Shown here: one piece after another, positions 1-8,986 of the stretch
How the letters are laid out: the number at the start of each line of letters is the position of its first letter
How positions within the stretch are numbered: position 1 is the first letter of the stretch
NCBI GenBank assembly: GCA_951812575.1
Contig: OX638322.1
Location: 496,001 to 560,000 of the forward strand
Reading direction: 5' to 3'
DNA from: Candidatus Binatia bacterium
Lineage (GTDB): Bacteria; Desulfobacterota; Binatia; Bin18
DNA: 64,000 nucleotides
Translations under genes and position numbers: made by a program
The notes under the pieces: model-generated
Databases searched by the model: none
What the model saw: only the letters and a program-made list of their open reading frames with translations
What the model was told of the DNA's origin: nothing

Positions 1-1042
1 CATGTTTCGGGTTGGTCCCAAAAGTGCGGGAGCGGACCCTGGTCCGGCGTGTTATGGCAGGGGCGGGAGCCGTCCGACGGCGACCGATGCGCTGGTCGTG
101 CTCGGCAGGCTGCGAGCCGAGAATGTGCTCGGCGGCCAAGTCCGGGTCCAACCCAGCCTCGCCGCAGAGGCCGTCCAACGAGAGCTGTGCCAGCCCCTGG
201 GCCTGGGTGTGGAGGAAGCCGCCCTGGGCGCGGTTCGGATTCTCACCCAGAGCATGGTCGAAGGCATTGAGATCAGCAGTGTCCAAAAGGGTTATGACCC
301 GCGTGACTTTGCCCTGGTTGCCGCCGGTGGAGCCGGACCCGTGTTTGCCTGTGATATCGCCCGAGAGCTGCGCATCCCCACTGTCCTGGTTCCCCGCTAT
401 CCCGGCATTACGTCGGCGCTCGGGCTGCTGGCAACCGATATCGTGTACGAGTTTGTCACGACCGAGATGCAGCTTTTCTCGGCTCTTGATCGCGACAAGC
501 TGGCCGCGGATTTCGCTGCCCTGGAACGCCAGGCCGCCGAGCGGCTCCGGGCGGACAACCTCGGGGCCGACCAGTCATTAATCCGCCGTATTGCCGACTG
601 CCGCTATATCGGCCAGGGCTATGAATTACGGGTTGAGTTACCCGCCGGCGAGATTACGGCCGACTGGCAGCAGCAGGCGACAGAGGCCTTCCACCAGGCG
701 CACGAGCGTGAGTATGTCCGGCGCTTTCCGGACAGCGATATCCAACTGGTCAATATTCGGGTTCAGGGGGTGGGCCTGATCCCCGAGTTGCGGCTGAAAG
801 AGATTCCAACTGGGGGCAAATCCCCGGACGCGGCCCGAATCGCGACGCTCGATGTGATATTCAATCGAGACGGGACGCCGGAAAAACTCGCGACCGACTT
901 CTACGATCGGGAGCGCTTGCAAGCCGGAAATATCATCACCGGCCCCGCCATTATTGAACAGCTCGACAGCACGGTGGTGGTCAACCCTGGCTTATCCGCA
1001 GCGGTTGATCGGCACGGCATTTTGATTATCGCGTGTGAGTAA
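1..1042 (+). CDS. hyuA: Hydantoinase/oxoprolinase subunit A (HyuA family), 3' part
   Basis: The frame is open from the window edge, so the true start lies upstream and only about 347 codons of a usually ~680-residue protein are present. The motif RVGPKSAGADPGPACYG near the beginning and GPAIIEQLDSTVVV near the end are typical of the ATP-dependent hydantoinase/5-oxoprolinase A subunit, which shares its ATP-binding fold with acetone carboxylase beta subunits. Family members hydrolyse N-methylhydantoin, 5-oxoproline or related cyclic amides using ATP, together with a B subunit. The B subunit follows 76 bp downstream on the same strand, so the two are probably one operon. The exact substrate cannot be read from the sequence. 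The ATG at base 2 is internal to the gene and is not a start. Confidence 0.9.
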   Translation, partial: MFRVGPKSAGADPGPACYGRGGSRPTATDALVVLGRLRAENVLGGQVRVQPSLAAEAVQRELCQPLGLGVEEAALGAVRILTQSMVEGIEISSVQKGYDPRDFALVAAGGAGPVFACDIARELRIPTVLVPRYPGITSALGLLATDIVYEFVTTEMQLFSALDRDKLAADFAALERQAAERLRADNLGADQSLIRRIADCRYIGQGYELRVELPAGEITADWQQQATEAFHQAHEREYVRRFPDSDIQLVNIRVQGVGLIPELRLKEIPTGGKSPDAARIATLDVIFNRDGTPEKLATDFYDRERLQAGNIITGPAIIEQLDSTVVVNPGLSAAVDRHGILIIACE

Positions 1043-1057
1043 GGAACGATGAGGACG

Positions 1058-1096
1058 CCCCCTCACCCTAGCCCTCTCCCCCAAGGGGCGAGGGAA
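1058..1096. repeat. Short dispersed hairpin repeat, copy 1
   Basis: This stretch between hyuA and hyuB reads CCCCCTCACCCTAGCCCTC followed by TCCCCCAAGGGGCGAGGGAA. The second half folds back on itself (CCCTC.CCCC / GGGG.GAGGG). A nearly identical copy lies in opposite orientation at 60845-60882. It is non-coding and sits just before the ribosome-binding site of hyuB. Confidence 0.7.
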
Positions 1097-1118
1097 CTAT
1101 ATGAGAGGAGAGAAAGCG

Positions 1119-2909
1119 ATGACCTCACCAAACGGACACGGCACTCCAAACGGTACGCCTCGGTCGGTCGACCCGATTACCCTGCGCGTCCTGGGCGGCG
1201 CGTTTACCGCGGCGGCCAAAGAAATGGCGCACGTCCTCTACCGCATGTCCTATTCCAGCATTATCCGCGAGTCTGAAGACCTGGGTGCCGGCCTGTACGA
1301 CGCCCAGGGCAACGAGATCTGCGAAAGTGATACCTCGCCCATGCACGTGGGTTCCCTGCCGGCCTATATTCGGGGTTTCCTGAAACGCCTTCAGGGCAAT
1401 ATCCACGAAGGGGACGTAATTTTACATAACCATCCCTTCCAGGGCGCCAGCCATACCCCGGACCTGGGTATTGCCGTTCCTGTCTTCTGGCAGGGCGAGT
1501 TGATCGGTTTTGCCGCGGTCACCGCCCACCTGCTCGATATGGGCGGCGCCGCACCGGGCCTCAACGTTGATGTGGTCGATGTCTGGGCCGAGTCCCGCCT
1601 GTTTAACGGCATTAAGCTGTACAGCAAAGGGGTCCGCAACGACGACCTGTGGCAATTCTTTCTGGATAACGTCCGCACGCCGGAGATGAACGCCGGTGAT
1701 ATCGAGTCCATGATCGCCGCCTGTCAACTGGGACGGGAGCGTTTTCTGCATCTGGTTGAAAAATACGGAGTGACCACCGTGCTCGATACGGCCCATGATT
1801 TAATGGACTACTCCGAGCGCATGCTGCGCAAAGAAATCGAAAAAATTCCCGACGGGGAATATGTCGCGCCCACCCAATACCTGGACGACGACGGTCGCAA
1901 CCGCGATCAGCCGCTGGCCGTGTGTGTCAAAGTCAGGGTGGAAGGTAGCGAGCTGACCATCGACCTGACCGGCTCAAGCCCCGAGGTACCAACCGGCTAT
2001 AACGTACCGTTTGAGGGCAGCACCCTGGTCGCCTCGTATGTGATCGTGCGCAGCATCCTGCTCGACGAAGCCACCTATCCCGACCCGGTACCACAAAACG
2101 AGGGGATCTTTCGGCCCATACGGGTCATTGCGCCAGAGGGGACGATTTTCAATCCGCGTTTTCCGCGCGCCTGCTTCAGCCGCTTCAATCAGGTTCAATA
2201 TCTAGCCGACGGCGTGAACCTGGCCCTCGCCCAGGCCGTCCCGGACAAGGTCTGTGCCGGGAATGCGGCCCATGTACATTTTCTGAGCTATAGCGGCTTT
2301 CTGGAAGAGAAGGGTCAGTACTGGGTGTATCTGGAGGTCAATGAGGGCAACTGGGGTGGCCGTCACGGCAAAGACGGGCTCGACTCGATTGCCTGTCTGA
2401 TTGAAAACACTCGGAATAATCCGGTCGAAGAACTGGACCTGCGTTTTCCCCTGCGCAATGAACGCTACGAATTACGCGAAGAACCTATCGCTCCGGGCAA
2501 GTGGCGCGGTGGAGTCGGCATTGTGCGCGAAAATCGTTTTCTCGTGCCGGGCTTCCTGTCCTCGGAGGCCGAACGCCATTTTGATGCACCCAAGGGTATC
2601 TTTAACGGCGGCAACGGCAGTCGGGCGTCCATGATTAAGAATCCGGGTGTTGAGGGAGAGGAACGCTTGTACAGCAAGGTCACGGGCTACCCCATGCAGG
2701 CCAACGAACTGCTCCAGATTAAAACCGCCAACAGCGGCGCGTATGGTGACCCGTTTGAACGCGACCCGCAGCTTGTGCTGGACGACGTGCTGGACGATTT
2801 CATTACGCTTGAGATGGCGGAACAAGACTACGGTGTAGTCATCGATCCCCAGACCATGGCCGTTGACCAGGAAGCGACCCGACGGCAGCGGGCGGCACAG
2901 GGTGGGTGA
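1119..2909 (+). CDS. hyuB: Hydantoinase/oxoprolinase subunit B (HyuB family)
   Basis: The product of about 596 residues is full length for the HyuB/oxoprolinase beta family, which pairs with HyuA for ATP-dependent cleavage of hydantoins or oxoproline-like amides. Characteristic stretches are MSYSSIIRESEDLGAGLYD near the N-terminus, a conserved HNHPFQGASHTPDLG segment (residues ~105-120), and GGNGSRASMI near residue 500. I place the start at ATG 1119 because GAGAGGAGAG lies directly in front of it. An ATG at 1101 would add six residues but lacks a good ribosome-binding site. The gene follows hyuA and is ended by a hairpin shared with the convergent pyrE. Substrate is unknown. Confidence 0.9.
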   Translation: MTSPNGHGTPNGTPRSVDPITLRVLGGAFTAAAKEMAHVLYRMSYSSIIRESEDLGAGLYDAQGNEICESDTSPMHVGSLPAYIRGFLKRLQGNIHEGDVILHNHPFQGASHTPDLGIAVPVFWQGELIGFAAVTAHLLDMGGAAPGLNVDVVDVWAESRLFNGIKLYSKGVRNDDLWQFFLDNVRTPEMNAGDIESMIAACQLGRERFLHLVEKYGVTTVLDTAHDLMDYSERMLRKEIEKIPDGEYVAPTQYLDDDGRNRDQPLAVCVKVRVEGSELTIDLTGSSPEVPTGYNVPFEGSTLVASYVIVRSILLDEATYPDPVPQNEGIFRPIRVIAPEGTIFNPRFPRACFSRFNQVQYLADGVNLALAQAVPDKVCAGNAAHVHFLSYSGFLEEKGQYWVYLEVNEGNWGGRHGKDGLDSIACLIENTRNNPVEELDLRFPLRNERYELREEPIAPGKWRGGVGIVRENRFLVPGFLSSEAERHFDAPKGIFNGGNGSRASMIKNPGVEGEERLYSKVTGYPMQANELLQIKTANSGAYGDPFERDPQLVLDDVLDDFITLEMAEQDYGVVIDPQTMAVDQEATRRQRAAQGG

Positions 2910-2917
2910 TTGAGTAG

Positions 2918-2945
2918 GTCGGCTTAGCCACAGGCGTAAGCCGAC
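2918..2945. terminator. Bidirectional hairpin between convergent hyuB and pyrE
   Basis: GTCGGCTTA and TAAGCCGAC form a perfect 9-bp stem around a 10-nt loop in the gap between two converging genes. There is no strong T-run. Similar GTAGGTCGGNTTAG-type palindromes are dispersed in many bacterial genomes, so this may be a repeat used as a terminator. Confidence 0.6.
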
Positions 2946-2977
2946 AGCCCTCTAAGCCCTCCTGCATGCGCAATCCT

Positions 2978-3703
2978 CTACCCGAGTTGGACGGCCCCAT
3001 AGCGCTCGTAGTAGGCAATCCACGCCTGCCGAACTGCTTTTGAGAGGCTGTCTTGCACCAGGCTGAAAATCTCCTGCATGGTGAGAATGGCGAAGGTACG
3101 GATGCCGAGTTCGCGTTCGAGCGCTTGAATGGCGCTGTATTGCCCGACCTGCTGAGCATCGCCCAGCAATTCCTGCCGATCGACCGCGACGACCATCCCG
3201 GCGATCCGGTGCTCGCCAAGCAAACGTATCTTTTCGAGCGCCTCGTATTTTGCCTGGCCGGTGGTGACGACATCGTCAACCAGCAGAATCCCGCTTGTCG
3301 AGACAAAGTTTTCAGCCCCAACAATGATCTTCTCAACCGAACGGCCCTGGCTCACCTCTCCGTGGGATTTCTCTTCTTTGCGGTCGTAGAGGAGAGACGT
3401 GGACTTGTCCGCATATTCCTGGAGCCCCTCACACAGCAGCGCCCCCAGGGTGATGCCTTTATAGGCCGGACCAAACACATAGGCGAAGTCCTGCAGGACG
3501 CCCTGCTCTACGCCTTCCAGGGTCGCCTGGCTATAGCATTTCTTGAGTGTGATGAGGCTTTCGCCGTCGGTCAGTGAGCCGAGCGAGATAAAACTCGGGC
3601 TGACGCGCCCGCTTTTGAGTTGAAAGAAAGAGCTTGGGTCGCTGGCAATTTTGAGTGCGTTCTTTTTGCGCAGAAAATCGAGAAACTCACGTCTATAGTC
3701 CAC
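2978..3703 (-). CDS. pyrE: Orotate phosphoribosyltransferase
   Basis: This enzyme joins orotate and PRPP to give orotidine 5'-phosphate in de novo pyrimidine synthesis, in the cytoplasm. The 241-residue protein has FGPAYKGITLG, the DRKEEKSHGE loop that carries catalytic residues, and the PRPP-binding motif ILLVDDVVTTGQA. Length is close to the usual 210-230 residues. It is the third gene of a leftward run after an acyl-CoA dehydrogenase and a luciferase-like oxidoreductase, with 23 bp separating it from the latter. No other pyrimidine gene is nearby, so it appears to be co-transcribed with unrelated catabolic genes. Confidence 0.93.
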   Translation of the reverse strand: MDYRREFLDFLRKKNALKIASDPSSFFQLKSGRVSPSFISLGSLTDGESLITLKKCYSQATLEGVEQGVLQDFAYVFGPAYKGITLGALLCEGLQEYADKSTSLLYDRKEEKSHGEVSQGRSVEKIIVGAENFVSTSGILLVDDVVTTGQAKYEALEKIRLLGEHRIAGMVVAVDRQELLGDAQQVGQYSAIQALERELGIRTFAILTMQEIFSLVQDSLSKAVRQAWIAYYERYGAVQLG

Positions 3704-3726
3704 TTGTCCGTCTCTCTCAGTTCAAT

Positions 3727-4782
3727 CTATTCCGCAAAATGCGGCATCACCTCGGCGGCAAACAACTCCATGCTGCGCATGACCTGAGCGTGGGGAACCA
3801 TGCCGCCAGGATTGAACCAGCACACGAAGCGTCCCATGTGGAATTCCTCCTCAAGCTGTTTGAGGCGCTCGACGCAGGCGTCCGGCGTCTCAAAGATGGC
3901 CATCACCTCGCTCACCTTCTCATAGGTCATACTCCGTACCCGCTCGAATGCCTCCCGGACGCGACGCGGCTGTTTCTCCAGGCCCGAACCTTGGGCCGCG
4001 GCAATAGCGGCGACCGACTCCAGAAAACGACGCACGCTGGGTTCCAACTCCTGGCGGATCTGGGACTGACTCGGACCGACGTACAACGGACCGAGCAGGG
4101 TTACGTCCTCCCCCTCATCGGCCGGGTGCCCGGCCGCGGTCCGGGTCTCGCGATAGAGCGGAATATACTCCCGCATCTTGGCGAACGGATTGACCTGCGA
4201 GGCCACAAAGATGGGATAGCCCAGACGGCCCATCAGCTCGAAGGTTTCCGTACTATTGGCCGCAACCCGAATGGGCGGATGGGGATGCTGGACGGGCCGA
4301 GGCACCACCGAGATATCCTCAACCTGAAAAAATTGTCCCTGGAATGAAAACCGGTCCTGGGTCCAGGCCTGGCGAATCATGGCCAGCGCCTCCATCATCC
4401 GCTCCCGGCTTTCGGCCTGATCCACCCCGAACCCGCTGAAATGATTGGGCAGCGACCCGCGCCCGATACCGAACTCCACCCGTCCGTTACTCAGCACGTC
4501 CAGGGTCGCAATCTCTTCTGCAATACGAATGGGATGCGACAGGGGCAGCAGAATAATGGCGATCCCAAGTCGAAGGGTCTGGGTTCGCTCGGCCAGGGCC
4601 GACAGGAGCAGCAACGGCGACGGCAGAATCGACAGCTCGGGGTTAAAGTGCTGCTCAACCGGCCAGACCGATTCAAACCCTAGCGTCTCGGCGTGAATCG
4701 CCTGGTCGAGCGTGTCCCGGTAGCGCTGCACAGGCGACTGGGAGCCCGTGCACGGGAGCTGATAGTGCAGACCAAACTTCAT
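3727..4782 (-). CDS. LLM-class flavin-dependent oxidoreductase (copy 1)
   Basis: A luciferase-like TIM-barrel monooxygenase of 351 residues. The N-terminal FGLHYQLPCTG, the segment LGFESVWPVEQHF, the stretch LRLGIAIILLPLSHPIRIAEE and NGRVEFGIGRGSLPNHFSGF mark the family, which uses reduced FMN or F420 to oxidise diverse substrates. The substrate is not predictable. It starts only 9 bp after the stop of the upstream acyl-CoA dehydrogenase and is followed by pyrE, so the three are probably one transcript. It is one of seven members of this family in the window. Confidence 0.88.
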   Translation of the reverse strand: MKFGLHYQLPCTGSQSPVQRYRDTLDQAIHAETLGFESVWPVEQHFNPELSILPSPLLLLSALAERTQTLRLGIAIILLPLSHPIRIAEEIATLDVLSNGRVEFGIGRGSLPNHFSGFGVDQAESRERMMEALAMIRQAWTQDRFSFQGQFFQVEDISVVPRPVQHPHPPIRVAANSTETFELMGRLGYPIFVASQVNPFAKMREYIPLYRETRTAAGHPADEGEDVTLLGPLYVGPSQSQIRQELEPSVRRFLESVAAIAAAQGSGLEKQPRRVREAFERVRSMTYEKVSEVMAIFETPDACVERLKQLEEEFHMGRFVCWFNPGGMVPHAQVMRSMELFAAEVMPHFAE

Positions 4783-4791
4783 GGGTGCCGC

Positions 4792-6000
4792 TTAATCGTA
4801 TTTGCGCAGTTCCAAACGGCCAATCTGATTCCGGTGGACTTCGTCCGGTCCGTCGGCGAAGCGCAGCGTCCGCGCCGAGGCATAGGCGCGCGCCAGACCG
4901 AAGTCTTCGGCCACCCCACCCCCGCCGTGGGCCTGCATGGCCCAGTCTATCACTTGCAGCGCCATATTCGGCGCCGCCACTTTAATCATGGCAATTTCGG
5001 CGCGGGCGGCTTTGTTGCCGACGGTGTCCATCATATGCGCCGCCTTGAGCGTCAGCAGTCGTGCCTGCTCGATCCGAATTCGGGCCTCGGCAATCCGCTC
5101 CAGCGTCACCGTCCGTTCGGAGACCAGTTTACCGAACGCGGTCCGCGACTTGGCGCGGGTGCACATCTTCTCCAGCGCGCGTTCGGCCTGCCCGATCAGG
5201 CGCATGCAGTGGTGAATACGCCCAGGGCCGAGGCGACCTTGGGCAATCTCAAACCCCCGGCCTTCACCCAGAATCATATTCGAGGCTGGCACCCGCACAT
5301 CCTTGAACTCGACCTCGGCATGACCGTGGGGGGCGTCGTCGTAGCCGAACACGGTCAGCATGCGCAGGATATTCACCCCCGGCGTGTCACGCGGGATCAG
5401 GATTTGAGACTGCTGAAGATAGCGGTTCGGATTATCGGGGTCGGTCTTGCCCATGAAGATGAGAATCTTGCAACGCGGGTCGCCCATGCCCGAGGACCAC
5501 CACTTGCGGCCGTTGATGACGTATTCATCTCCGTCGCGCACAATGCGGGATTCAATATTGGTGGCATCGGACGAGGCCACGGCTGGTTCGGTCATGGCAA
5601 AGCAGGAGCGAATTTTGCCTTCAAGCAGCGGCTCCAGCCACTCCTTTTGCTGCTCGGGTGTGCCATAGCGAGAGATCACTTCCATATTGCCGGTATCCGG
5701 CGCCGAACAATTAAAGACTTCCGAACCCCAATGCACCCGTCCCATGATTTCCGACAGGGGGGCGTATTCGAGGTTGGTCAGGCCATAGCCGTACTCGCTC
5801 TCCGGCAGAAACAGGTTCCACAGCCCGGCCCCCTTAGCCTTTTCTTTCAACTCTTCGATAATCGGCGGAATCTGCCAGCGATCCGGACCGGAGTTCAGTT
5901 GGTCCTCAAACGTCTGTTCGTTCGGATGGACGTGGTCCTCCATAAATTGAGAGACCTTTTTTCTCAGGCCCTGTACTTTTGGGGAAAAATCAAAATCCAT
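4792..6000 (-). CDS. Acyl-CoA dehydrogenase family protein
   Basis: A 402-residue flavoprotein of the acyl-CoA dehydrogenase family, which introduces a trans-2 double bond into acyl-CoA and passes electrons to ETF. Seen in the sequence: [17 protein letters not shown] (flavin/substrate loop, near residue 160), NGRKWWSSG, and the C-terminal [18 protein letters not shown] where the catalytic base region of the long-chain ACAD10/11-like branch lies. A ribosome-binding site (GGAGAGG) precedes the ATG. It heads a leftward operon with a luciferase-like oxidoreductase and pyrE. Chain-length or branched-substrate preference cannot be told. Confidence 0.9.
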   Translation of the reverse strand: MDFDFSPKVQGLRKKVSQFMEDHVHPNEQTFEDQLNSGPDRWQIPPIIEELKEKAKGAGLWNLFLPESEYGYGLTNLEYAPLSEIMGRVHWGSEVFNCSAPDTGNMEVISRYGTPEQQKEWLEPLLEGKIRSCFAMTEPAVASSDATNIESRIVRDGDEYVINGRKWWSSGMGDPRCKILIFMGKTDPDNPNRYLQQSQILIPRDTPGVNILRMLTVFGYDDAPHGHAEVEFKDVRVPASNMILGEGRGFEIAQGRLGPGRIHHCMRLIGQAERALEKMCTRAKSRTAFGKLVSERTVTLERIAEARIRIEQARLLTLKAAHMMDTVGNKAARAEIAMIKVAAPNMALQVIDWAMQAHGGGGVAEDFGLARAYASARTLRFADGPDEVHRNQIGRLELRKYD

Positions 6001-6111
6001 GTCTGCCTCTCCTTCCCTTGAGTCGCATAATATTCTTGGATACGAAAGAGCCGAGCCACCTTAGGAAATACCGCCGAGCGAGTCAAATCCGGCAAATGTA
6101 TGGAGGAGAGT

Positions 6112-6579
6112 ATGCCGATTGAAGAAGGAAAAGCAGCGCCCGCGTTTACCTTACAAGATGCAGCCGGAAACAAGGTCGCACTCAGAGACCTGCGGGGCCG
6201 CAATGTGATTGTCTATTTCTATCCCAGGGATAATACGCCCGGTTGTACCAAGGAGGCCTGCGGCTTTCGGGATATGTGGCAGGACATCCAGAAACAGGAC
6301 GCGGTTGTCCTCGGTGTTTCCCCGGACAGCGCCGCCTCGCACCAGAAGTTTGCCACCCAATACCAACTGCCGTTCACGCTCTTATGCGACCCGGACAAAA
6401 AGGTCATGGAAAAATACGGTGCCTGGGGCGAGAAGATGATGTACGGCAAAAAGACGGTCGGCGTCATTCGCTCGACGGTCTGGATCGGCCCCAACGGCAA
6501 GGTGAAAAAGCACTGGAAGCGGGTCGCCAAAGCCGCCGACCATCCGGCCAAAGTGCTCGAAGCGTTGCAGGCAGGTTAA
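6112..6579 (+). CDS. bcp: Thiol peroxidase, Bcp/PrxQ-type peroxiredoxin
   Basis: A 155-residue peroxiredoxin that reduces hydrogen peroxide and organic hydroperoxides using thioredoxin. The motif YPRDNTPGCTKEACGFRD contains the peroxidatic cysteine and a second cysteine five residues later, the arrangement of atypical 2-Cys PrxQ/Bcp proteins. I place the start at ATG 6112 because GGAGGAGAG lies directly in front of it; an ATG at 6100 would add MEES. The gene is monocistronic and divergent from the acyl-CoA dehydrogenase at 6000. With the nearby catalase broken, this may be a main peroxide scavenger encoded in this region (inference). Confidence 0.93.
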   Translation: MPIEEGKAAPAFTLQDAAGNKVALRDLRGRNVIVYFYPRDNTPGCTKEACGFRDMWQDIQKQDAVVLGVSPDSAASHQKFATQYQLPFTLLCDPDKKVMEKYGAWGEKMMYGKKTVGVIRSTVWIGPNGKVKKHWKRVAKAADHPAKVLEALQAG

Positions 6580-6848
6580 GATTCCTCGACAGGGGCTTCT
6601 CCTATCCCCTCCGACGAGGGAATTATGCTTTCCTGAAACGCGGCTATGATCGGTACCTGCCATAAGACGAGCACGAAGCGCCTTGACCGATATGTAAAAG
6701 ACTTAGCACGAGCAATGTTTCGTCAGGCTGACCTGCCAATGTTTGGGGGCAGGGTGAAAAAGAACGTAATGGAAGTTTGACCTACCATTAAACCTTCCAA
6801 TACTTTATCCGTCAGAGTAATTCACCGTTCTCAGAGAGTCTCATAATA

Positions 6849-7961
6849 ATGCCAGTTTTCTATCATGAAGGGAGATTCCCGCCCGAGAGCCGCCTTGACT
6901 GGCCAAAGCTGATCCCGCTCATCGGTCCGGCTGTGGCGGCCATAGCGCGTTACGATGGGGTACTCTCCGCTGTTCCCAACTCCACCGTCCTCCTCTCACC
7001 GCTGATTACTCAGGAGGCAGTCTTGTCTTCCCGTATTGAAGGCACCCAGGCAACCATGGGCGAGGTGCTCGAGTACGAAGCAGTACAAGAAGCGAATTCT
7101 CCCAATCAGCGCGATGACATTCAAGAAGTGCTCAATTATAGGGCGGCAATGCGAGCTGCGGAGACTATGCTGACGGATGTTCCTTTATCCCAACGGGTTA
7201 TTCGTGAAGCTCATCGAGTGCTGTTATCCGGTGTACGCGGAAGGAATCAATCACCTGGTGAGTTTCGACGTGTTCCCAATTGGATAGGCCCGCCTGGATG
7301 TACTATTGAGAACGCAAAATTCGTCCCCATTGACGCACAGAAACTTCCCGACGCGATGAGTGCGTGGGAACGCTACGCAAACGAAGACGCTACCGATCAC
7401 CTCGTTCAACTTGCCATCCTGCACGCTGAGTTTGAAGCGCTACATCCTTTTCTGGACGGCAATGGCCGTCTGGGGCGTATGTTACTACCGCTGTTTTTGT
7501 GGCAGCGTCACCTCATCCAGAAGCCCACGTTTTATATTAGTGCCTACTTCGAAAGCCACCGCGACGCATATTACGATGGATTACTCGCGGTCTCACGTAA
7601 CGATAGCTGGACCGAGTGGTGTCGATTTTTTCTCCAAGCGGTGAGGGAACAAGCTCAAGACAATATATCGAAGGCCCAGTCAATTCTTGATCTCTATGAG
7701 AGAATGAAACTCGATGTAGCTGATCTTACCCGTTCTCACTATGCCATCCATGCGTTGGATTGGATCTTCCAGACTCCAATTTTTCAAAGCACCCACTTCA
7801 TTGAAAGCCTACAAATTCCACAGCCTACAGCACGACGGATACTCAACCAATTTCGCCAAGGCGGAATCCTGAATGAGATCAGAGAGGGAAGAGGCCGCCG
7901 CCCCGCAGTTTTGGCGTTTTCAGACCTCCTTAATATTGCTGAGGGGCAGCAAGTGTTTTGA
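6849..7961 (+). CDS. Fic family protein (AMPylation-type), class II layout
   Basis: A 370-residue protein with the Fic core motif HPFLDGNGRLGR near residue 199, which holds the catalytic histidine and the phosphate-binding loop of Fic nucleotidyltransferases. These transfer AMP (or another phosphate-containing group) to target-protein hydroxyls. About residue 60-65 the stretch SSRIEGTQ matches the (S/T)xxxE(G/N) autoinhibitory helix, so this is a self-inhibited class II Fic protein. The C-terminal ~80 residues look like a winged-helix DNA-binding domain. It lies in a lower-GC islet with an unknown gene. No separate antitoxin gene is needed for this layout. The target is unknown. Confidence 0.9.
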   Translation: MPVFYHEGRFPPESRLDWPKLIPLIGPAVAAIARYDGVLSAVPNSTVLLSPLITQEAVLSSRIEGTQATMGEVLEYEAVQEANSPNQRDDIQEVLNYRAAMRAAETMLTDVPLSQRVIREAHRVLLSGVRGRNQSPGEFRRVPNWIGPPGCTIENAKFVPIDAQKLPDAMSAWERYANEDATDHLVQLAILHAEFEALHPFLDGNGRLGRMLLPLFLWQRHLIQKPTFYISAYFESHRDAYYDGLLAVSRNDSWTEWCRFFLQAVREQAQDNISKAQSILDLYERMKLDVADLTRSHYAIHALDWIFQTPIFQSTHFIESLQIPQPTARRILNQFRQGGILNEIREGRGRRPAVLAFSDLLNIAEGQQVF

Positions 7962-7986
7962 TACTCACGCATGAACAGCAACACCA

Positions 7987-8022
7987 TTTGTCAATCATAT
8001 TTTCTATAATGTGATTGACAAA
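7987..8022. terminator. Strong hairpin downstream of the Fic gene
   Basis: TTTGTCAATCATATT and AATGTGATTGACAAA pair over 15 positions (one G-U wobble) around a 6-nt loop, 25 bp after the Fic stop codon. There is no pronounced T-run, so a terminator is likely but a protein-binding palindrome is possible. The rest of 7962-8238 is AT-rich; I see no gene in it, only a second small hairpin at 8186-8210 (CATCCTCA / TGAGGATG). Confidence 0.6.
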
Positions 8023-8238
8023 TAAATCTCCTATTGAAAAAGTCAATACATATTCCCAAAGTATAGAAACATTTGTCCCTATTTGCTCCCATTGAGCCTA
8101 ACGAGACTGCCTGAGAACTCAAAAGCCACACTACAGCAAAGACGAATTCGCCAAGCGTGGCGATAGAATCTACGGACAAGATATTCATCCTCATCTCACC
8201 CCTGAGGATGAGGGATAGGAGAAGCGAAGGATGGTGAC

Positions 8239-8793
8239 GTGGTCAAGAGAAAAATAAACAAGCCAGAAGCAGCAAGGCGACAGATTGACGCTGCAATTCG
8301 GATGCTTTTCAATGGGGAGGACCCGATAGCCATATACACGCTCACCATGGCTGGACTCCAGGTCCTTCGTGATCTCCCCGCTAAGCAGAGTGAGAACATC
8401 GTGGACCATGCTATCAATGCGACATGGGATTCAGAGGAAAAGAAAGTGGTTTTTCAAAAGATGCGTGGCTTTGCCAACTTCCTTAAGCACGCCGAGAAAG
8501 ACCCTACAGGGCTTCATGATGAGATAGAGGAGGAGGCTAACGATTATATCTTACTTCATGCCTGCCTATACTACGACAGCCTTGGCCATGAGTTCACGCC
8601 AGAAATGTTCGCCTTAACGGGTTGGTTGGTTGGTCTCAAGGGAGCCCCCAAGTCTTTATTAAAAAATGCGGGCCGTCCGATACGAATGGCGGTGGATAGG
8701 GTTGGCAAGCTGAGACGATATCAGACCTTTTCAAGAAAGGAACAACTTAATCTTGGATTAGCATTTCTCGACTTCTCGCATCTCCAAGATTAA
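8239..8793 (+). CDS. Hypothetical protein, about 184 residues
   Basis: I do not recognise a characterised family. The frame starts at a GTG with only a weak purine-rich stretch (GCGAAGG) in front. The protein is charged, soluble and mostly helical in appearance; it has the stretch MRGFANFLKHAEKDPTG near residue 75, which resembles short NF(F/L)KHA motifs seen in uncharacterised bacterial proteins. A lysine/arginine-rich N-terminus (VKRKINKPEAARRQ) may bind nucleic acid or phosphate (speculative). It follows the Fic gene at 277 bp on the same strand within a lower-GC islet, suggesting joint acquisition. Confidence 0.6.
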   Translation: MVKRKINKPEAARRQIDAAIRMLFNGEDPIAIYTLTMAGLQVLRDLPAKQSENIVDHAINATWDSEEKKVVFQKMRGFANFLKHAEKDPTGLHDEIEEEANDYILLHACLYYDSLGHEFTPEMFALTGWLVGLKGAPKSLLKNAGRPIRMAVDRVGKLRRYQTFSRKEQLNLGLAFLDFSHLQD

Positions 8794-8986
8794 GTGAACA
8801 ACCACAATCCTGCCCTACAGCATTGATGGTGACGGTTTTCACACACCCTTCCTCTAACTCTCTCCAGGGAACACAATGACGCAAGATAGGGGCAACTCCC
8901 CCACCACAAGGGACTATGCGCACTGAACCGGCTTGTATATAATATGGACTTCATCGTTTCAGAGCAAAGATCATAAAGGAGGCCTT

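Noticed and set aside
4693..6021. Long open frame of 442 codons on the plus strand across the acyl-CoA dehydrogenase gene
   Set aside because: It is the antisense shadow of a clear acyl-CoA dehydrogenase; the translation is basic and histidine-rich with no recognisable family.
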